The notes beneath the pieces were generated by a model. It was not told the DNA's origin. It saw nothing but the letters and a program-made list of their open reading frames with translations, and made no database searches. Of a DNA stretch of 64,000 nt, positions 11,735 through 21,560 are shown piece after piece. How positions within the stretch are numbered: the first letter of the stretch is position 1; each line of letters starts with the position of its first letter. The stretch covers positions 38,731,035 through 38,795,034 of the forward strand of contig NW_024609884.1 in NCBI RefSeq assembly GCF_016920785.2, in the 5' to 3' direction. This DNA comes from Ixodes scapularis. Lineage: Eukaryota; Arthropoda; Arachnida; Ixodida; Ixodidae. The position numbers were made by a program, and so were the translations under genes.

Positions 11735-12720
11735 CACTGTTGGGTAAAGTACATCGAAAAGGTACTTCAATTAAATGAGACGTGATGTACTTCAAGTAAA
11801 GTAGTAAGCACACTGGGTGCAACGTACTTGAGGTAAATTACTATAAATACAATGTACTTTCAAAGTAAAGTACAAGTATTTTTACAAAATCTTTCATGAT
11901 GCCCTTTCATTCCCCTATACAGTGATCTTTTAACTGGCATGCATTCCCTAGGGGTAATCAAGGGTGCATGACCTTTCTTCAAAAACGGCGGCGGATACTT
12001 GATAAAGTCAAGTGGCCATAGAGTAGTAGTTATTTTCAGGAGTGGGAGCCAAATTCAGAAGTCCCTCTTCTGAATTTGGCGCCGCTTGCACTTTCATAGA
12101 GGAATGTCCTCTCCTTAAAAAAAAAAAAAAAAAAACACAAAAAAAAAACAACAACAACAGCAAGTGTCCAAGCGAGCTGGTGATAGTTAATCATAATGCT
12201 TGGGATTGGGGTGCCAAAAAATTAAATAACTTTCAAGTCGAAGGAAAATACAAAAGAGAATGTCTCAAAACATTCGGACATATACTCTGTTGTCTTTTTC
12301 TTCGACTTGAAAGTTTAATATTTCCGCACCACAACCTCAGGTGCTACAGTATGATTAATTTTGCTCTCCGAATATTTTAAACCTCCTCGCTTGCGCTGAC
12401 CGACCGAGAAGTAGCAAGAGTTCAAAAAGCTACGGTAAAGCCGCCCCCAGAACAAACGGAGCGATGCGTCGTCTGCTCACATTTCTGGTGAGAGTAGAAT
12501 ATCCCTCCCATTATTTCTTCGGAGTTGACAAAGTATCATTTCGTGATACAAATTCAACAAAACCAAATTTGGGGAATGTACTTTAAGGTCAGAAATTGTA
12601 CTTTCCTCGGAAAGTAGCAAAAAAAAAAAAAAACAACCTTAAGTAAAGTACAAGTACATACTCAGAGAAGGTACTTCAAGTAAAGTACAAGTTTCCTAAA
12701 CCTACTTGAAGTACAGGGTG
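11735..12720. mobile_element. DNA element with AAAGTAC/AAGTAC subterminal repeats
   Basis: Starts CACTGTTGGGTAAAGTAC and ends CTTGAAGTACAGGGTG. Both ends carry many copies of AAGTAC and AAAGTACAAGTA, in both orientations, within about 150 bases of the ends. The interior holds poly-A and AT-rich sequence without a transposase. The layout resembles the hAT-like elements at 13,720 and 29,170. I do not see a clean 8-bp target duplication, probably because another element is inserted directly beside it. Confidence 0.55.
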
Positions 12721-12728
12721 ATTCAAGG

Positions 12729-13428
12729 AGAGGCCAGGCTCTTTAAATTGACCGCAAAATTCGGTTTCTTAACCAATCGCGCTACGACTTTGTGCAGCGT
12801 CGCCCACAGATGGTGCATTTTTGTGTAAAATTTGCAAAGAGCGAACTTACCTAAGGAAAAAGTAATGAAAGAAAAAGGCTTAGCTCCTATAGAAACGCAG
12901 CGAAGCCACCGGTTTTCAAACAACACTGCGCCGTTTCGCACGGGAGACAAGAGATGGCGCAAGCGGTCGCGACGCCAACTGCCGCCAACGAACGAGCATG
13001 CGACGCCGATAGCCGGCGTCTTTAGCAGAAAAGAAACTGCAGTTCCTTGTTGTTACCACGCCCGTTTTTGTTTCTGCGACTGTCGCCGCCTGCGGAACGC
13101 GCGCCGCTTTTGAGTTGAAAAGATCGTCTGCCAAAGACGCCATAGACGCCGGCTCTTGGAGGTATTGGCCGTATGCTCGTGCGTGTTGCGGCGTTCGTTG
13201 CGCCATCTCTTGTCTCCCGTGCGAAACGGCGCCGTGTTGTTTGAAGACCGGTGGCTTCGCTGCGTTTCTATAGGAGCTAAGCCTTTTTCTTTTACTTTTT
13301 CCTTAGGTAAGTTCGCTCTTTGCAAATTTTACACAAAAATGCACCATCTGTGGGCAACGCTGCACAAAGTCGTAGCGCGATTGGTTAAGAAACCGAATTT
13401 TGCGGTCGATTTAAAGAGCCTGGCCTCT
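12729..13428. mobile_element. Foldback element with about 240-bp inverted arms
   Basis: Left arm 12,729-12,965 (starting AGAGGCCAGGCTCTTTAAAT) and right arm about 13,190-13,428 (ending CCTGGCCTCT) are inverted copies with few mismatches. The centre of about 220 bases is GC-rich. No transposase. The long arms let one strand fold into a hairpin, the usual look of foldback or long-TIR MITEs. Confidence 0.8.
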
Positions 13429-13531
13429 GCCGCAACTGGGAAACCAGTTAAACGAATTCGAAACTAACAGTAAAACAGAGAGCTCGTCAAAAATGGAGTC
13501 CGCCGAAGCCAGTGGCCGGGATGGTGTAAAC
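13429..13531. repeat. Right part of the interrupted dispersed repeat
   Basis: Shares GCCGCAACT, GAAACTAACAGTAAAACAGA, GAGAGCT and GTGGCCGG with 15,850-15,970. Together with 11,641-11,734 it reconstitutes the host repeat that received the insertions. Confidence 0.6.
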
Positions 13532-13719
13532 CAGGGGTCGGCCACTTTTTTTCAGCAGCGGGTCAAATCGCCACGAAGCCGACAAGGAGGGGGCCGGACG
13601 ACAAGTCCCGAAGGGAGGAGGAGGGGGTATGGGGGGAGCCGATGAAGAGGCAAAAAGGAAATGAAGATGTTCTCCTCCCAAGTATGGGGTGCCGGACAAT
13701 CCTCATTTGAGGTCAAAAC

Positions 13720-14467
13720 AAGTGTTGGTGGTAACGCGTTGCAAGTAACGGTGTTACTGGTAACGCTTTACTTTTTTCGGTATCGTAGAAACGGGGTCGT
13801 TACTTTTCTAAAACAGAAGGGAATTGTAATAGACCGTTCCCGCAGCCCGCTAAGCACCCGGATAGCGCTCCGTGATCCGCCACAAGACCCTGAACTATGC
13901 AGAGAAGGCTGGCGGCGCGCATGCGCAGCTGCGGCGTTTTCTTCTGGGATACGTAGCGGAGGAGAAAAACGATCTACTACAACTCCCTAGTAACGGGTAA
14001 CGTTCTTACGTTACTTATTTCAAGTGACGGGTAACGTACTTACGTTACTCGTTACTTCTTCACAAGACTTAAAATAATTAAACTCTATTTTTTTCGTGTT
14101 TTTAGACGCCAAGTTATGTGAATTTTTGAATTTTTTTGCGCTTTTCTTTACGGTTTCTGTGAGTAGGTGAAACCGTAAAAACAAGATAAATTAGTTATGT
14201 TCAGTTTCTGCATGAGCATGATGTTTCTTGAAATATGGCGCTTATACATACCTGTACCGTCAAAACATTAAAATGCGTTCATTCAAAATTAAAAAAAAAA
14301 ACAAAAAAACGCAAAAGTAACGTGCGCTACTTTTTATCGGTAACGGGAACAGTAACGCGTTCCTTTTATTTTGAGGTAACGTAGGGCGGTATCGGGTTCA
14401 TTTTATTTGTAAGTAACAAGTAAAGTATTTCGTTACTTTTTTTGTTTTTGTAGCACCTACAACACTG
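13720..14467. mobile_element. hAT-like element with GTAACG subterminal repeats
   Basis: Left end AAGTGTTGGTGGTAACGC, right end GCACCTACAACACTG. It is flanked by a perfect 8-bp target duplication GTCAAAAC (13,712-13,719 and 14,468-14,475), the hAT signature. GTAACG/CGTTAC occurs many times near both ends, including at about 13,990-14,060 and 14,310-14,380. No transposase frame. It is nested in the older CAGGGG element and itself contains a small MITE. Confidence 0.8.
13818..13988. mobile_element. MITE, AGGGARTTGTARTAGA family
   Basis: Termini AGGGAATTGTAATAGAC and TCTACTACAACTCCCT are imperfect inverted repeats about 170 bases apart, with a GC-rich centre including GCGCGCATGCGC. Related copies lie at 14,935, 41,679 and 63,771. 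Confidence 0.6.
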
Positions 14468-14934
14468 GTCAAAACTGCCGTGTAGTTTCTGAGTCTGTGT
14501 GAAAAAGCGGCAGAGGAGGGGGAGGGGGAGGGGGTGCTTTTTGATGTTGTGCAGGGGGCCGCATAAAACTGCCTCGCGGGCCGCATGCGGCCCGCGGGCC
14601 GTGGGTTGCCGACCCCTGGTCTTATGGGTTAAAGGGGTTATGACACGAAAATCAAACGGATAGATTATTCTTGAAATGGAATGCACATAAGCTACTTAGT
14701 ATACACACCAAGTTACGCGATTTTTAGAGCCCTAGTAATTGCAATATTCAATTTACGAATTTTTATCATTTTCCTCTGGCGACCAGGCAACACTGTCCTA
14801 GTTAGTTACACCATGGTGTCCATAAATCACGTGATCATGAACGCTCTCTCATTTTAGGCGCCCCCATGATCGCCCAAGCTCTCCTCGCCGCGGTACGATC
14901 AAAACCGCTCACGCAACTCGGTAACCCGAAAGCT

Positions 14935-15103
14935 AATAGGGAGTTTTCGTACACCGCGTTGCCCCCTCCGCTAAGCGTTCCGCAACGAAGAAGTTGCTAC
15001 TGCGCCTGCGCGCCGATAGCCTTGACTGTGGAGTTCCCGCTATCGTAGCGGGTTGCGGAGGGCCTTGCGGGACGGCGAAAACGATCTACAAAAACTCCCT
15101 ATT
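14935..15103. mobile_element. MITE, AATAGGGAGTTTT family
   Basis: AATAGGGAGTTTTCGT at the left and GATCTACAAAAACTCCCTAT at the right are inverted, 169 bases in all, with a GC-rich centre containing GCGCCTGCGCGC. Confidence 0.7.
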
Positions 15104-15600
15104 CTCGCTCTCGCCCCCGGCGCGTTGACCTTCCACCCTGCATGCGGCTGCGAGATATTCCCGGACGACGGTGACCACGGCGAGTTTGTCCGTAACTCGT
15201 CGCCGCTGGAGCTGGTCGCCAGCGGGTCGCGGCCCAAATGAACAGCTTCCAACATCTCTTGATAGCAATCACTCTCATCGCTGCTGCGATCAATGTCGAA
15301 CGCTTTGACGAGGCGAGCGATGCCGTAGACGTAATCGTCACGGACCGCATGCTCGAAACGTGGAAGGTAAACAAGCAAGCTGAAGCTCGAGACGTCAAGA
15401 GAGCCAAGTCTGTTGTGAGTGCGTGCAAAGGGACTCCGCGCAGGAGGCTGGCTACGTAGCCAGCCTCCAGCTCCGCTCGTGTTCGCCCCTCCGGAAGACC
15501 TGCATATAAATCAATTTATCCGCGAAACTATGGCGCCATTTTCAAAACAAATTTGGCAGGATTATAGGAACATACAATGGGTCCTAGAAGTACAGTTATA
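15104..15600. other. Intergenic, no gene recognised
   Basis: GC-rich with overlapping open frames on both strands of up to about 110 residues. None shows a recognisable domain. Confidence 0.35.
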
Positions 15601-16093
15601 TGTCATATTTTATTTTTGGCGTGTGTCGCACCGGGTTCGATCCCCGCTCCTGGCCCAATTTTTCGCCAGCTCTCTTTCCCTTTCCCATCCCCTCACTTTT
15701 ATGTAATAAATTTAATAATCACTCTCTCCCCTTTTCCTTTACAATATTACTACGGAGCTTGTCCTCATGGGAAAAAGTGGTTTCCCAAATACCTTGGAAG
15801 ACGGGCACTTTCCGACATTTGCAAGCTGAAATGACGTGCCACGTCACTGCCGCAACTCGGAACTAGCATGGGCCTTTAATCAGCACCGGCTGTCTTCTAC
15901 CCAGTTGGGCGAAACTAACAGTAAAACAGAGAGCTGGTCAAAAATTGCGAAGACTGTGGCCGGATGGTCGAAGGTTGCGGGTTTGATCCCCGCTCCTGAC
16001 CCAATTCTTCGCCACCTCCCTTTCCCTTCCTATAACTTTCAAAGTTTCATGCAATAACTTTGATAAACACTCTTTCCCCTCTTCCTTTACAAT
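15601..16093 (+). repeat. Two copies of a tRNA-like (SINE-type) repeat
   Basis: GGTTCGATCCCCGCTCCTGG followed by CCCAATTTTTCGCCA (about 15,634-15,670) is repeated as GGTTTGATCCCCGCTCCTGA, then CCCAATTCTTCGCCA (about 15,979-16,012). Each is followed by TTTCCCTT-rich sequence and ends in CTTTACAATAT. GGTTCGATCCC fits a RNA polymerase III box B, as in tRNA-derived SINEs. I do not see a good box A, so this may be only the 3' part of the element. Confidence 0.5.
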
Positions 16094-16168
16094 ATATGTA
16101 TATATATATATATATTTGTTTGGCGTCGTTTGTTAATAAATCTCTCTCTCTCTCTATATATATATAAC
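16094..16168. repeat. (TA)n and (CT)n microsatellites
   Basis: (TA)n at about 16,094-16,115, then a spacer GTTTGGCGTCGTTTGTTAAT, (CT)n, and (TA)n ending about 16,167. The spacer resembles in reverse the right-hand flank of the Penelope-like element (ACAAACGACGGCAAACAAA at 19,406-19,424), so the tracts bound that element. Confidence 0.7.
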
Positions 16169-16479
16169 TCCGATTGGCAACCATTTTAGAAGGATCGCTA
16201 TGCTAACGTTTGCATCCATGTGCGACTGATGAGCCGGACAGAAACTTCCCGCTGGGGGGACCCTCTCCCAGAACTGCATCCCCGAAGACACGGCTCGGTT
16301 TGGAGCCTTCATGCGCGCTTTATGAAGACACCCTAGGGTTTGGTCGGGACTGCAAGGCCCGTTGCTGCGCTGCCTCCTTATCTCAGGGGAAGCTCTCCCC
16401 GCGGTGGGGCTCTCTTTGTGCAGCAGGCTTGAAAGCTGAAAGTTGAAAGGCGTGAGTAACTCACTGCTTTTTATGCGGT

Positions 16480-16632
16480 TTATGCAGGTGAGTTATACGG
16501 GTGTGGGTGGATAATGTTTGCGATAAGTCAGCTAATTCATTAAAATTCGTTAATTGACTTTTTAATTAGCGAAAATAGACATATGGTTCTAATTAGAAAC
16601 TTAGAGAGCGTCATCGAAAACCACTGAATCAA
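16480..16632. repeat. Left outer inverted arm of Penelope-like element
   Basis: Contains GGTGAGTTATACGG, AAAATAGACATATGGTTCTA and GTCATCGAAAACCACTGAAT. All recur inverted at 19,143-19,308, and similar sequence forms the outer stems of the palindromes at 25.5-26.8 kb and 51.0-51.4 kb. Confidence 0.8.
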
Positions 16633-16856
16633 CTCTTTTTAGAACGACTTGAAGCTTGTGGGAAACTCGGGGGCGCGCCAAAGTTACGACTCGTCAAGCA
16701 GGCGCAAAGCTAGCGGTGGCGGAACGCGGATGATTAGATCCTTATCGCGTTCCGCCACTGCTAGCTTAGCGCCTGCTTCACGAGTGGTAACTTTGGCGCG
16801 CCCCCGAGTTTCCCACAAGCTTCAAGTTGTTCTAAAAAGAGTTGATTCAGTGGACA
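16626..16856. repeat. Long hairpin covering the start of the RT frame
   Basis: GATTCA..., AAGCTTGTGGGAAACTCGGG, GGCGCGCCAAAGTTAC and AAGCTAGCGGTGGCGGAACG are followed, after a loop around 16,730-16,745, by their near-exact reverse complements up to GTTGATTCAGTGG. Each arm is about 105 bases. The second arm is also open reading frame. Confidence 0.85.
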
Positions 16857-18832
16857 TTCATATTAAAAATAGCGCAAAAGAGACGGGACAAAAAGACGAA
16901 GAAGCACACAGGACAAACGCCGTGGAGCGAGTGCTGGAAAGAGGACCAAAGTTTAGTCTTGAAACTTCTGCAGACAAACTCGAACTCTTAGCAGCTGTCC
17001 ACAGGATTGCGGACAAGGCTCCCACGGAGGAAAAGGAGCGGTGTGTTTCGGAAGGAGTGGAGTCGTTGCAGAGGAGCTACGTAGGTGGCAAAGACAATCG
17101 GTCGGTTCTCCGGACGATTGTCCGGCACTTCCACGACTCGGACCTTTCGCTCCTGTTGTCTGATAAAGAAGGAAGCTTCACAGTACTCCCGAAGAAATTA
17201 TTTGGTGAGAAAGCTATGCTGGCCATCAACAAGAACTTCAAACTAGCAGACACACGACCGGCTAGGGCAAAAACTAGGGCGGTCAAGATGCTGGAGGAAT
17301 TGAACCTCGAGGCTTTGGCGAAGCGTGCAAGAAATTCCAAACTGGATGTCCTGAAGATGTTCTTTGCGGCGAAGACCCACAAAGTTGAGTGCCCTTTCAG
17401 AGCCATCGTCACAGAGAGAGACAGCTGGCAGGCCCAGGTGAGCAGGTTTCTGCAGCTGCACCTGAGTAACCTCATCCCAGAAGACCCTTACAAGGTGAGC
17501 AGTTCGGACCACCTCATCGACGTACTACGGGAGGGCCTACCTGGAGTCAACAACGCTTTCTCCTTGGACGTTGAGGAATTGTTTTATTCGGTTCCACACG
17601 ACGAACTTCTAGTTGCTGTTCGGGAACTGATTGAGACATCGGGCGTTCTTGCGTTTCAAAACGCGTGTGGGGTTACGGTTGATGCCTTCCTGGAAGTGTT
17701 GGACTGCTACCTAAACTCAACGCTTGTTTGCTTTGAGGACAAGGTGTATGTGCAGAGGCGTGGCATTTGTATCGGGTCTAGTGTGGCGCCTGTACTATGT
17801 GAGATTTTTCTTGCCAAGTTTGACCGCTCGGTTTTGCATGAGTTGGTTGACCTCCCCGTTGTGAAGGTTTGTAGGTACGTCGACGATTTTATTATTTTTG
17901 TTAGTGTTCCTGCAGAGCAAAGCCTGGTCTCTTTAGTCGAGACTACTCTGGAAGTTTTTAGCAAATCTTCTAAGCATTTACATTTCACCTACGAACTTCC
18001 GTTGGAAGGTTTTTTACAGTTTTTAGATGTCCGGTTGTCTTTTAACTCCCTTGACCATGTGTGCTGGATGTACAGGCCACGCACAAAAAAGTCCCTTTTA
18101 GCCTTTGACTCAGCCCACTCTAAATTGATAAAGAGGGGCATCGCATCGCTCTGCCTCCGGTCGGCTCTGTTCAAGTCCTGTCCGCATGTAGTTAGTGAAA
18201 GTTTTGACCTCCAGACACTTCGCTTGGAACACTCCGGGTTTCCCTCGGTTTTAATACAGGGAGTTGCGGAATCCCTTCTAAAGAAGTTGAAATGCTCTTC
18301 CGTTGTACCTAAGAGGAAACCAAAGAATTTTGTAGTGCTACCTTATATTCATAAGGTGTCGCACAATCTGAAAAGGATAGCATCAAAGTTCGACGTGGAC
18401 GTTGTCTTCACTGCCCCGTGCAGATTGTCAAAATTGTGCGCTATGGTGAGCGGGCCGAAAGTGAAGAAGCCTATTTGTAGCAAGAAACATGTGACAAAGT
18501 TTGTACCTTGTGCCACTGAGGTGGTTTACAGGATTCCTCTAACGTGTGGCCGTGTTTACATAGGGCAGACGGGACGTTGCTTAAATGATCGACTTCGAGA
18601 GCATGCGGCTTCTCTTGGCAACAATTACGGTTCCCACTTACCGGGGCATTGTAGAACTTGTGGTTGTTCCCCCAAGCTGGACGGTGCGAAGGTGGAGGGA
18701 CGAAACAAAGGAAGGAGGGAACGAGAGTTGCTGGAGGCAGCGAAAATACGTGATTGTGACAAAGACGTTTGCATAAGCGTCGCATCGGTGTATATGCAGC
18801 AGAAAGAGTACCATTTCATTAACACTATCTAA
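16730..18832 (+). CDS. Penelope-like reverse transcriptase with GIY-YIG endonuclease
   Basis: A 700-residue frame from the first ATG (16,730). The frame is open upstream to 16,649, but only a TTG begins it there. Numbering from 16,649: AAKTHKVECPFRAIV lies at about 241-255, motif A SLDVEELFYSVP near 304, motif B RGICIGSSVAPVLCEIFL near 370-387, catalytic YVDD at 410-413, LQFLDVRL near 460. The C-terminal GIY-YIG domain runs about 622-715, with VYRIPLTCGRVYIGQTGRCL and LNDRLREH. A cysteine/histidine run (HCRTCGC) sits inside the endonuclease. RT and endonuclease together perform target-primed retrotransposition in the nucleus. No stop or frameshift is seen, so this copy may be recent. The first 40 or so residues are encoded by one arm of the hairpin. 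Confidence 0.93.
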   Translation: MIRSLSRSATASLAPASRVVTLARPRVSHKLQVVLKRVDSVDIHIKNSAKETGQKDEEAHRTNAVERVLERGPKFSLETSADKLELLAAVHRIADKAPTEEKERCVSEGVESLQRSYVGGKDNRSVLRTIVRHFHDSDLSLLLSDKEGSFTVLPKKLFGEKAMLAINKNFKLADTRPARAKTRAVKMLEELNLEALAKRARNSKLDVLKMFFAAKTHKVECPFRAIVTERDSWQAQVSRFLQLHLSNLIPEDPYKVSSSDHLIDVLREGLPGVNNAFSLDVEELFYSVPHDELLVAVRELIETSGVLAFQNACGVTVDAFLEVLDCYLNSTLVCFEDKVYVQRRGICIGSSVAPVLCEIFLAKFDRSVLHELVDLPVVKVCRYVDDFIIFVSVPAEQSLVSLVETTLEVFSKSSKHLHFTYELPLEGFLQFLDVRLSFNSLDHVCWMYRPRTKKSLLAFDSAHSKLIKRGIASLCLRSALFKSCPHVVSESFDLQTLRLEHSGFPSVLIQGVAESLLKKLKCSSVVPKRKPKNFVVLPYIHKVSHNLKRIASKFDVDVVFTAPCRLSKLCAMVSGPKVKKPICSKKHVTKFVPCATEVVYRIPLTCGRVYIGQTGRCLNDRLREHAASLGNNYGSHLPGHCRTCGCSPKLDGAKVEGRNKGRRERELLEAAKIRDCDKDVCISVASVYMQQKEYHFINTI

Positions 18833-19046
18833 CTTGACAATATTAACGCGGCGTTTTTTCTATTCTTTTCTCGTTCGGATTGTGCGGCGGGGTGATGTAG
18901 CTGTTTTGCTGACTTTTTGGAACAGGCGGTGGGCGGTATGATTGTGCGGATTTGGCGGTACGCCCTGTCTCTGTTGAACGAGACTAAGCACGTGCATGGC
19001 GATAGCAAAGTTGGAAGCTTTCAATGAAGTTTAGTTGCCAGTTAGC

Positions 19047-19308
19047 GTTTGTCCTGTGTGCTTCTTCGTCTTTTTGTCCCGTCTCTTTTGCGCTATTTTT
19101 AATATGAATGTCCACTACCAACTTGCCCAGCAGACCAAGCTTGATTCAGTGGTTTTCGATGACGCTCTCTAAGTTTCTAATTGGAACCATATGCATATAT
19201 TCACTAATTAAAAAGGTACTAAACGAATTTTAATGAATTAGCCGACTTATCATAAACATTATCCATCCGCATAATGTCCCCCTGGCCGTATAACTCACCT
19301 GCACAAAC
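19047..19308. repeat. Right inverted arms of Penelope-like element
   Basis: 19,047-19,115 is the inverse of 16,852-16,920 (GTTTGTCCTGTGTGCTTCTT ... AATATGAATGTCCA). 19,143-19,308 is the inverse of the left outer arm (TTTTCGATGACGCTCTCTAA ... GTATAACTCACCTGC). The inner hairpin seen on the left side is not repeated here. Confidence 0.8.
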
Positions 19309-19369
19309 TGCATGAGTGTAACTTTCACAGCTTTTTTTTTAACAAATCTCTCAAGCTTAAAAAAAACAA

Positions 19370-19371
<2 letters not shown>

Positions 19372-19402
<31 letters not shown>
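19372..19402. repeat. (TA)n microsatellite
   Basis: Pure TA repeat of about 15 units, just outside the right end of the Penelope-like element. Confidence 0.95.
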
Positions 19403-19405
<3 letters not shown>

Positions 19406-20290
19406 TACAAACGACGGCAAACAAAAAGCAAATAAATTTCGTTCTTTCATTGTTTGCCATACATAAAAATAGAACACGGCTTGTACTGCTTTATTTATAA
19501 CGTGTTTATTAATGTTGCGAAAACAATGAGTCTTGGGGCGAGCGCTTAACACATCAGGGCGCTCCCAGCTACGACATTTGTTACATTTGTATAGTCATTT
19601 TATAGGATACTGCATAGTTTATTTCAATAAAACAATTTTAAAATTAGACTTTATCTGGTTAGTGCACCACGCAACTAAAAGAGAATGCAATGGTATAAAG
19701 CAATGTTGCGATTTCGTTTTTGGCTTTTTCAGAAACTTCAGCTTAATGTTAGCTTACTGCTTGTGGCGTAGCCTCTGAGATTCTTCGCTTGCGACTGCTA
19801 CTTAGTGTTCGGATATTCCAAAAGATGGCACTACGTGTTCAGGGAAATCGGGTGAAATGGATCGATGGAAGACTGCGGCTCTTCAACGCCTCGGTGCTCC
19901 GGCTCGCAGAAATGCCCGGCTCTACGAATTGCGGAGATTTCGCATACCTACGTATCTGTCAATAACTAACACACGTGTTACTAATGCGCACGTGTTAGTG
20001 CTTGCGTATGCTCGTACGTGTTCGCACGTAGTTATCACCAACATAGCGCAGTATGTGGCGATGTCTACACAAGACTCGTGGTGTAACAACTTTGCTTTCC
20101 TGAGGCTCGTCCTCTAGCGTACCTACGTAAGTGTCGGCAGGAATATAGAGTGCCATCTAAATTTAACGCGCCCTCAAGTTTACAAAAAGATGAAAAAAAA
20201 AAAAGAAGATACTGAGCCACCATCCCTGGCAACACGGCAGTCGATCAGCTGCCGGACTGGCTGGACTAGCTAGCTACTCTGCAGGTCCGT
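19403..20290. other. Intergenic, no gene recognised
   Basis: No coding signal. At 19,970-20,030 there is a local cluster of ACACGTGTT, GCACGTGTTAG, GTACGTGTTCG and CGCACGTAG, which is E-box-like, but I cannot attach a function to it. Confidence 0.35.
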
Positions 20291-20293
20291 TAG

Positions 20294-20568
20294 TCACTAT
20301 ACTTCGTTTCAGCTTCGCTCCGAGCGCGGCCGATGTTGTGAGCCGAAGGGCCAATAAACGACGAAAGAGGCACAACGCCATGGCGTGCTTTCTGCAGTTG
20401 ATAGGGCCAACCGGTATGTGCCGTTTCTTTGTGCGTGCTCCTAAGCCGGCTAGTCTTATCACGCGCAGAGAGCACGCCATGACGCAGCGCTTTTTGCGGT
20501 GTTTTATTGGCCCTTCGGCTCATAACATCGGCCGCGCTCGGATCGAAGCTGAAACGAAGTATAGTGGA
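20294..20568. mobile_element. Foldback element, about 100-bp arms
   Basis: Left arm starts CACTATACTTCGTTTCAGCT and reads through GAGCGCGGCCGATGTTGTGA and GCCGAAGGGCCAATAAA. The right arm is the inverse, ending GCTGAAACGAAGTATAGTGG. The central loop is about 80 bases. No coding capacity. Confidence 0.8.
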
Positions 20569-21274
20569 TCGAGAAGTGACCAAGGAGTTGAAGCGTTATT
20601 CACTACGGGACCAAAGCCCAAGGCCACCAAAATGGGCGATTGCGTGGCGGCATTACGTTTAGGGGGAGGGCACATGTGTAGACGAGGAGTCTGAAAAAAA
20701 AAAAAAAAAGATTCGATGAGCGTCATTTGACCGCACCTTATCGATCCTTACGGAAACGTGGTGTGACACCAACGCCATCTGTCAAGCGCGAAAAACGAGG
20801 CATCGTTCATCGTAGTCATGGGAACCGTCTGTATACACGCCGGTCCTCCCGTTCCCACGTGGGCGCCGAGAACGCCCCGTGTCGTCAGGTCCGTGGCTTT
20901 CAACCTGACGTGACGCGTGATGTTTACGGGCGAACTTGTGCGTTACGAAGAAATTACATCGTCAGGGAGGGAGCAGAGGTAGGTGCCAGTACCAGTGACT
21001 AAAACCTGGGTACTGATTTCGAGCATGGTGAAAGCAACTCTAATCGCGGTTGAATGTTTGCAGACCTCACAGTGCAGCCACCGGGGATGGGAAAAAAACT
21101 TGGGTCTCTAAACTCCTCGTCAAACGCAAAGTTGGAGCCGAAGTTGACGGAGCGCGCCGATCGACCTATCACGACGATGAGTTCGCGCTTTTTTCGTCAA
21201 CGTCCAATCAGCGCACCCCGCGAACTTACGACTTTAGTTTTGTGTTTGACGAGTTTAGGGCCCTTGGATTGAAG
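20569..21274. other. Intergenic, no gene recognised
   Basis: Poly-A at 20,695-20,709. Short overlapping open frames on both strands show no recognisable domain. Confidence 0.35.
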
Positions 21275-21560
21275 CGTTTCGTTTCACATCAAGTCCGATC
21301 GCAGCCGGACGACCCGATCGAGCCTATGGAGCAGCGTCAAAAGTGTACCGTCGTGGCACTTGCCGTCTTTGTGCCATCAGCGGCTAAACACATCACGCAC
21401 ACTGAATGCACCGTGATTCTGCACTTTTTATGTTTGTGTGCGTGATGTGTTAAGCCGCTGATGGCAGAAAGAGAACGAGACCGTGACGATGCACTTTCGG
21501 CGCTGCTCGACTGATTCTATCGGGTCGTAAAGCGTTGGCTACAGTCGGACTTGGTGCGAA
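21275..21560. mobile_element. Foldback element
   Basis: The centre is a strong palindrome: GCCATCAGCGGCTAAACACA, TCACGCACACTG, loop, then TGTGTGCGTGATGTGTTAAG, CCGCTGATGGC. Arms extend outwards with mismatches through GCAGCGTC..., GACCCGATCGAG/CTATCGGGTCG and CAAGTCCGA/TCGGACTTGG. Confidence 0.65.

Larger units (their letters stand above)
13532..14618. mobile_element. hAT-type element, CAGGGGTCGGC termini
   Basis: Left end CAGGGGTCGGCCAC and right end GTTGCCGACCCCTG form a terminal inverted repeat. The right side carries GCGGGCCGCATGCGGCCC, a composition I associate with hAT-type MITEs in many animals. The flanking octamers (GTGTAAAC and GTCTTATG) do not match, so the insertion is old or one flank has changed. 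A second element (13,720-14,467) sits inside it. Confidence 0.65.
16169..19410 (+). mobile_element. Penelope-like element, near full length
   Basis: The RT/GIY-YIG reading frame is framed by inverted repeats. Outer arms are 16,480-16,632 (GCAGGTGAGTTATACGG ... CATCGAAAACCACTGAATCA) and 19,143-19,308 in reverse (GGCCGTATAACTCACCTGC). Inner arms are 16,852-16,920 and 19,047-19,115. Between the left outer and inner arms is a further hairpin. The region 16,169-16,480 before the outer arm may be 5' element sequence. (TA)n tracts lie on both sides. Known Penelope-like elements have complex, partly inverted terminal repeats, so this arrangement fits. Exact ends are uncertain because no simple target duplication is visible. 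Confidence 0.75.

Noticed and set aside
13532..14618. 8-bp target duplication for the CAGGGG element
   Set aside because: The flanks GTGTAAAC and GTCTTATG match at only a few positions, so no duplication is claimed.
16226..16244. Hammerhead-ribozyme-like core CTGATGA ... GAAAC upstream of the Penelope-like ORF, where such ribozymes are known in this class
   Set aside because: The core strings are present, and TTGCA/TGCGA could form stem I. But stem II (GCCGGACA) does not pair, and the cleavage triplet is out of register with stem I by one base. I cannot claim a working ribozyme.
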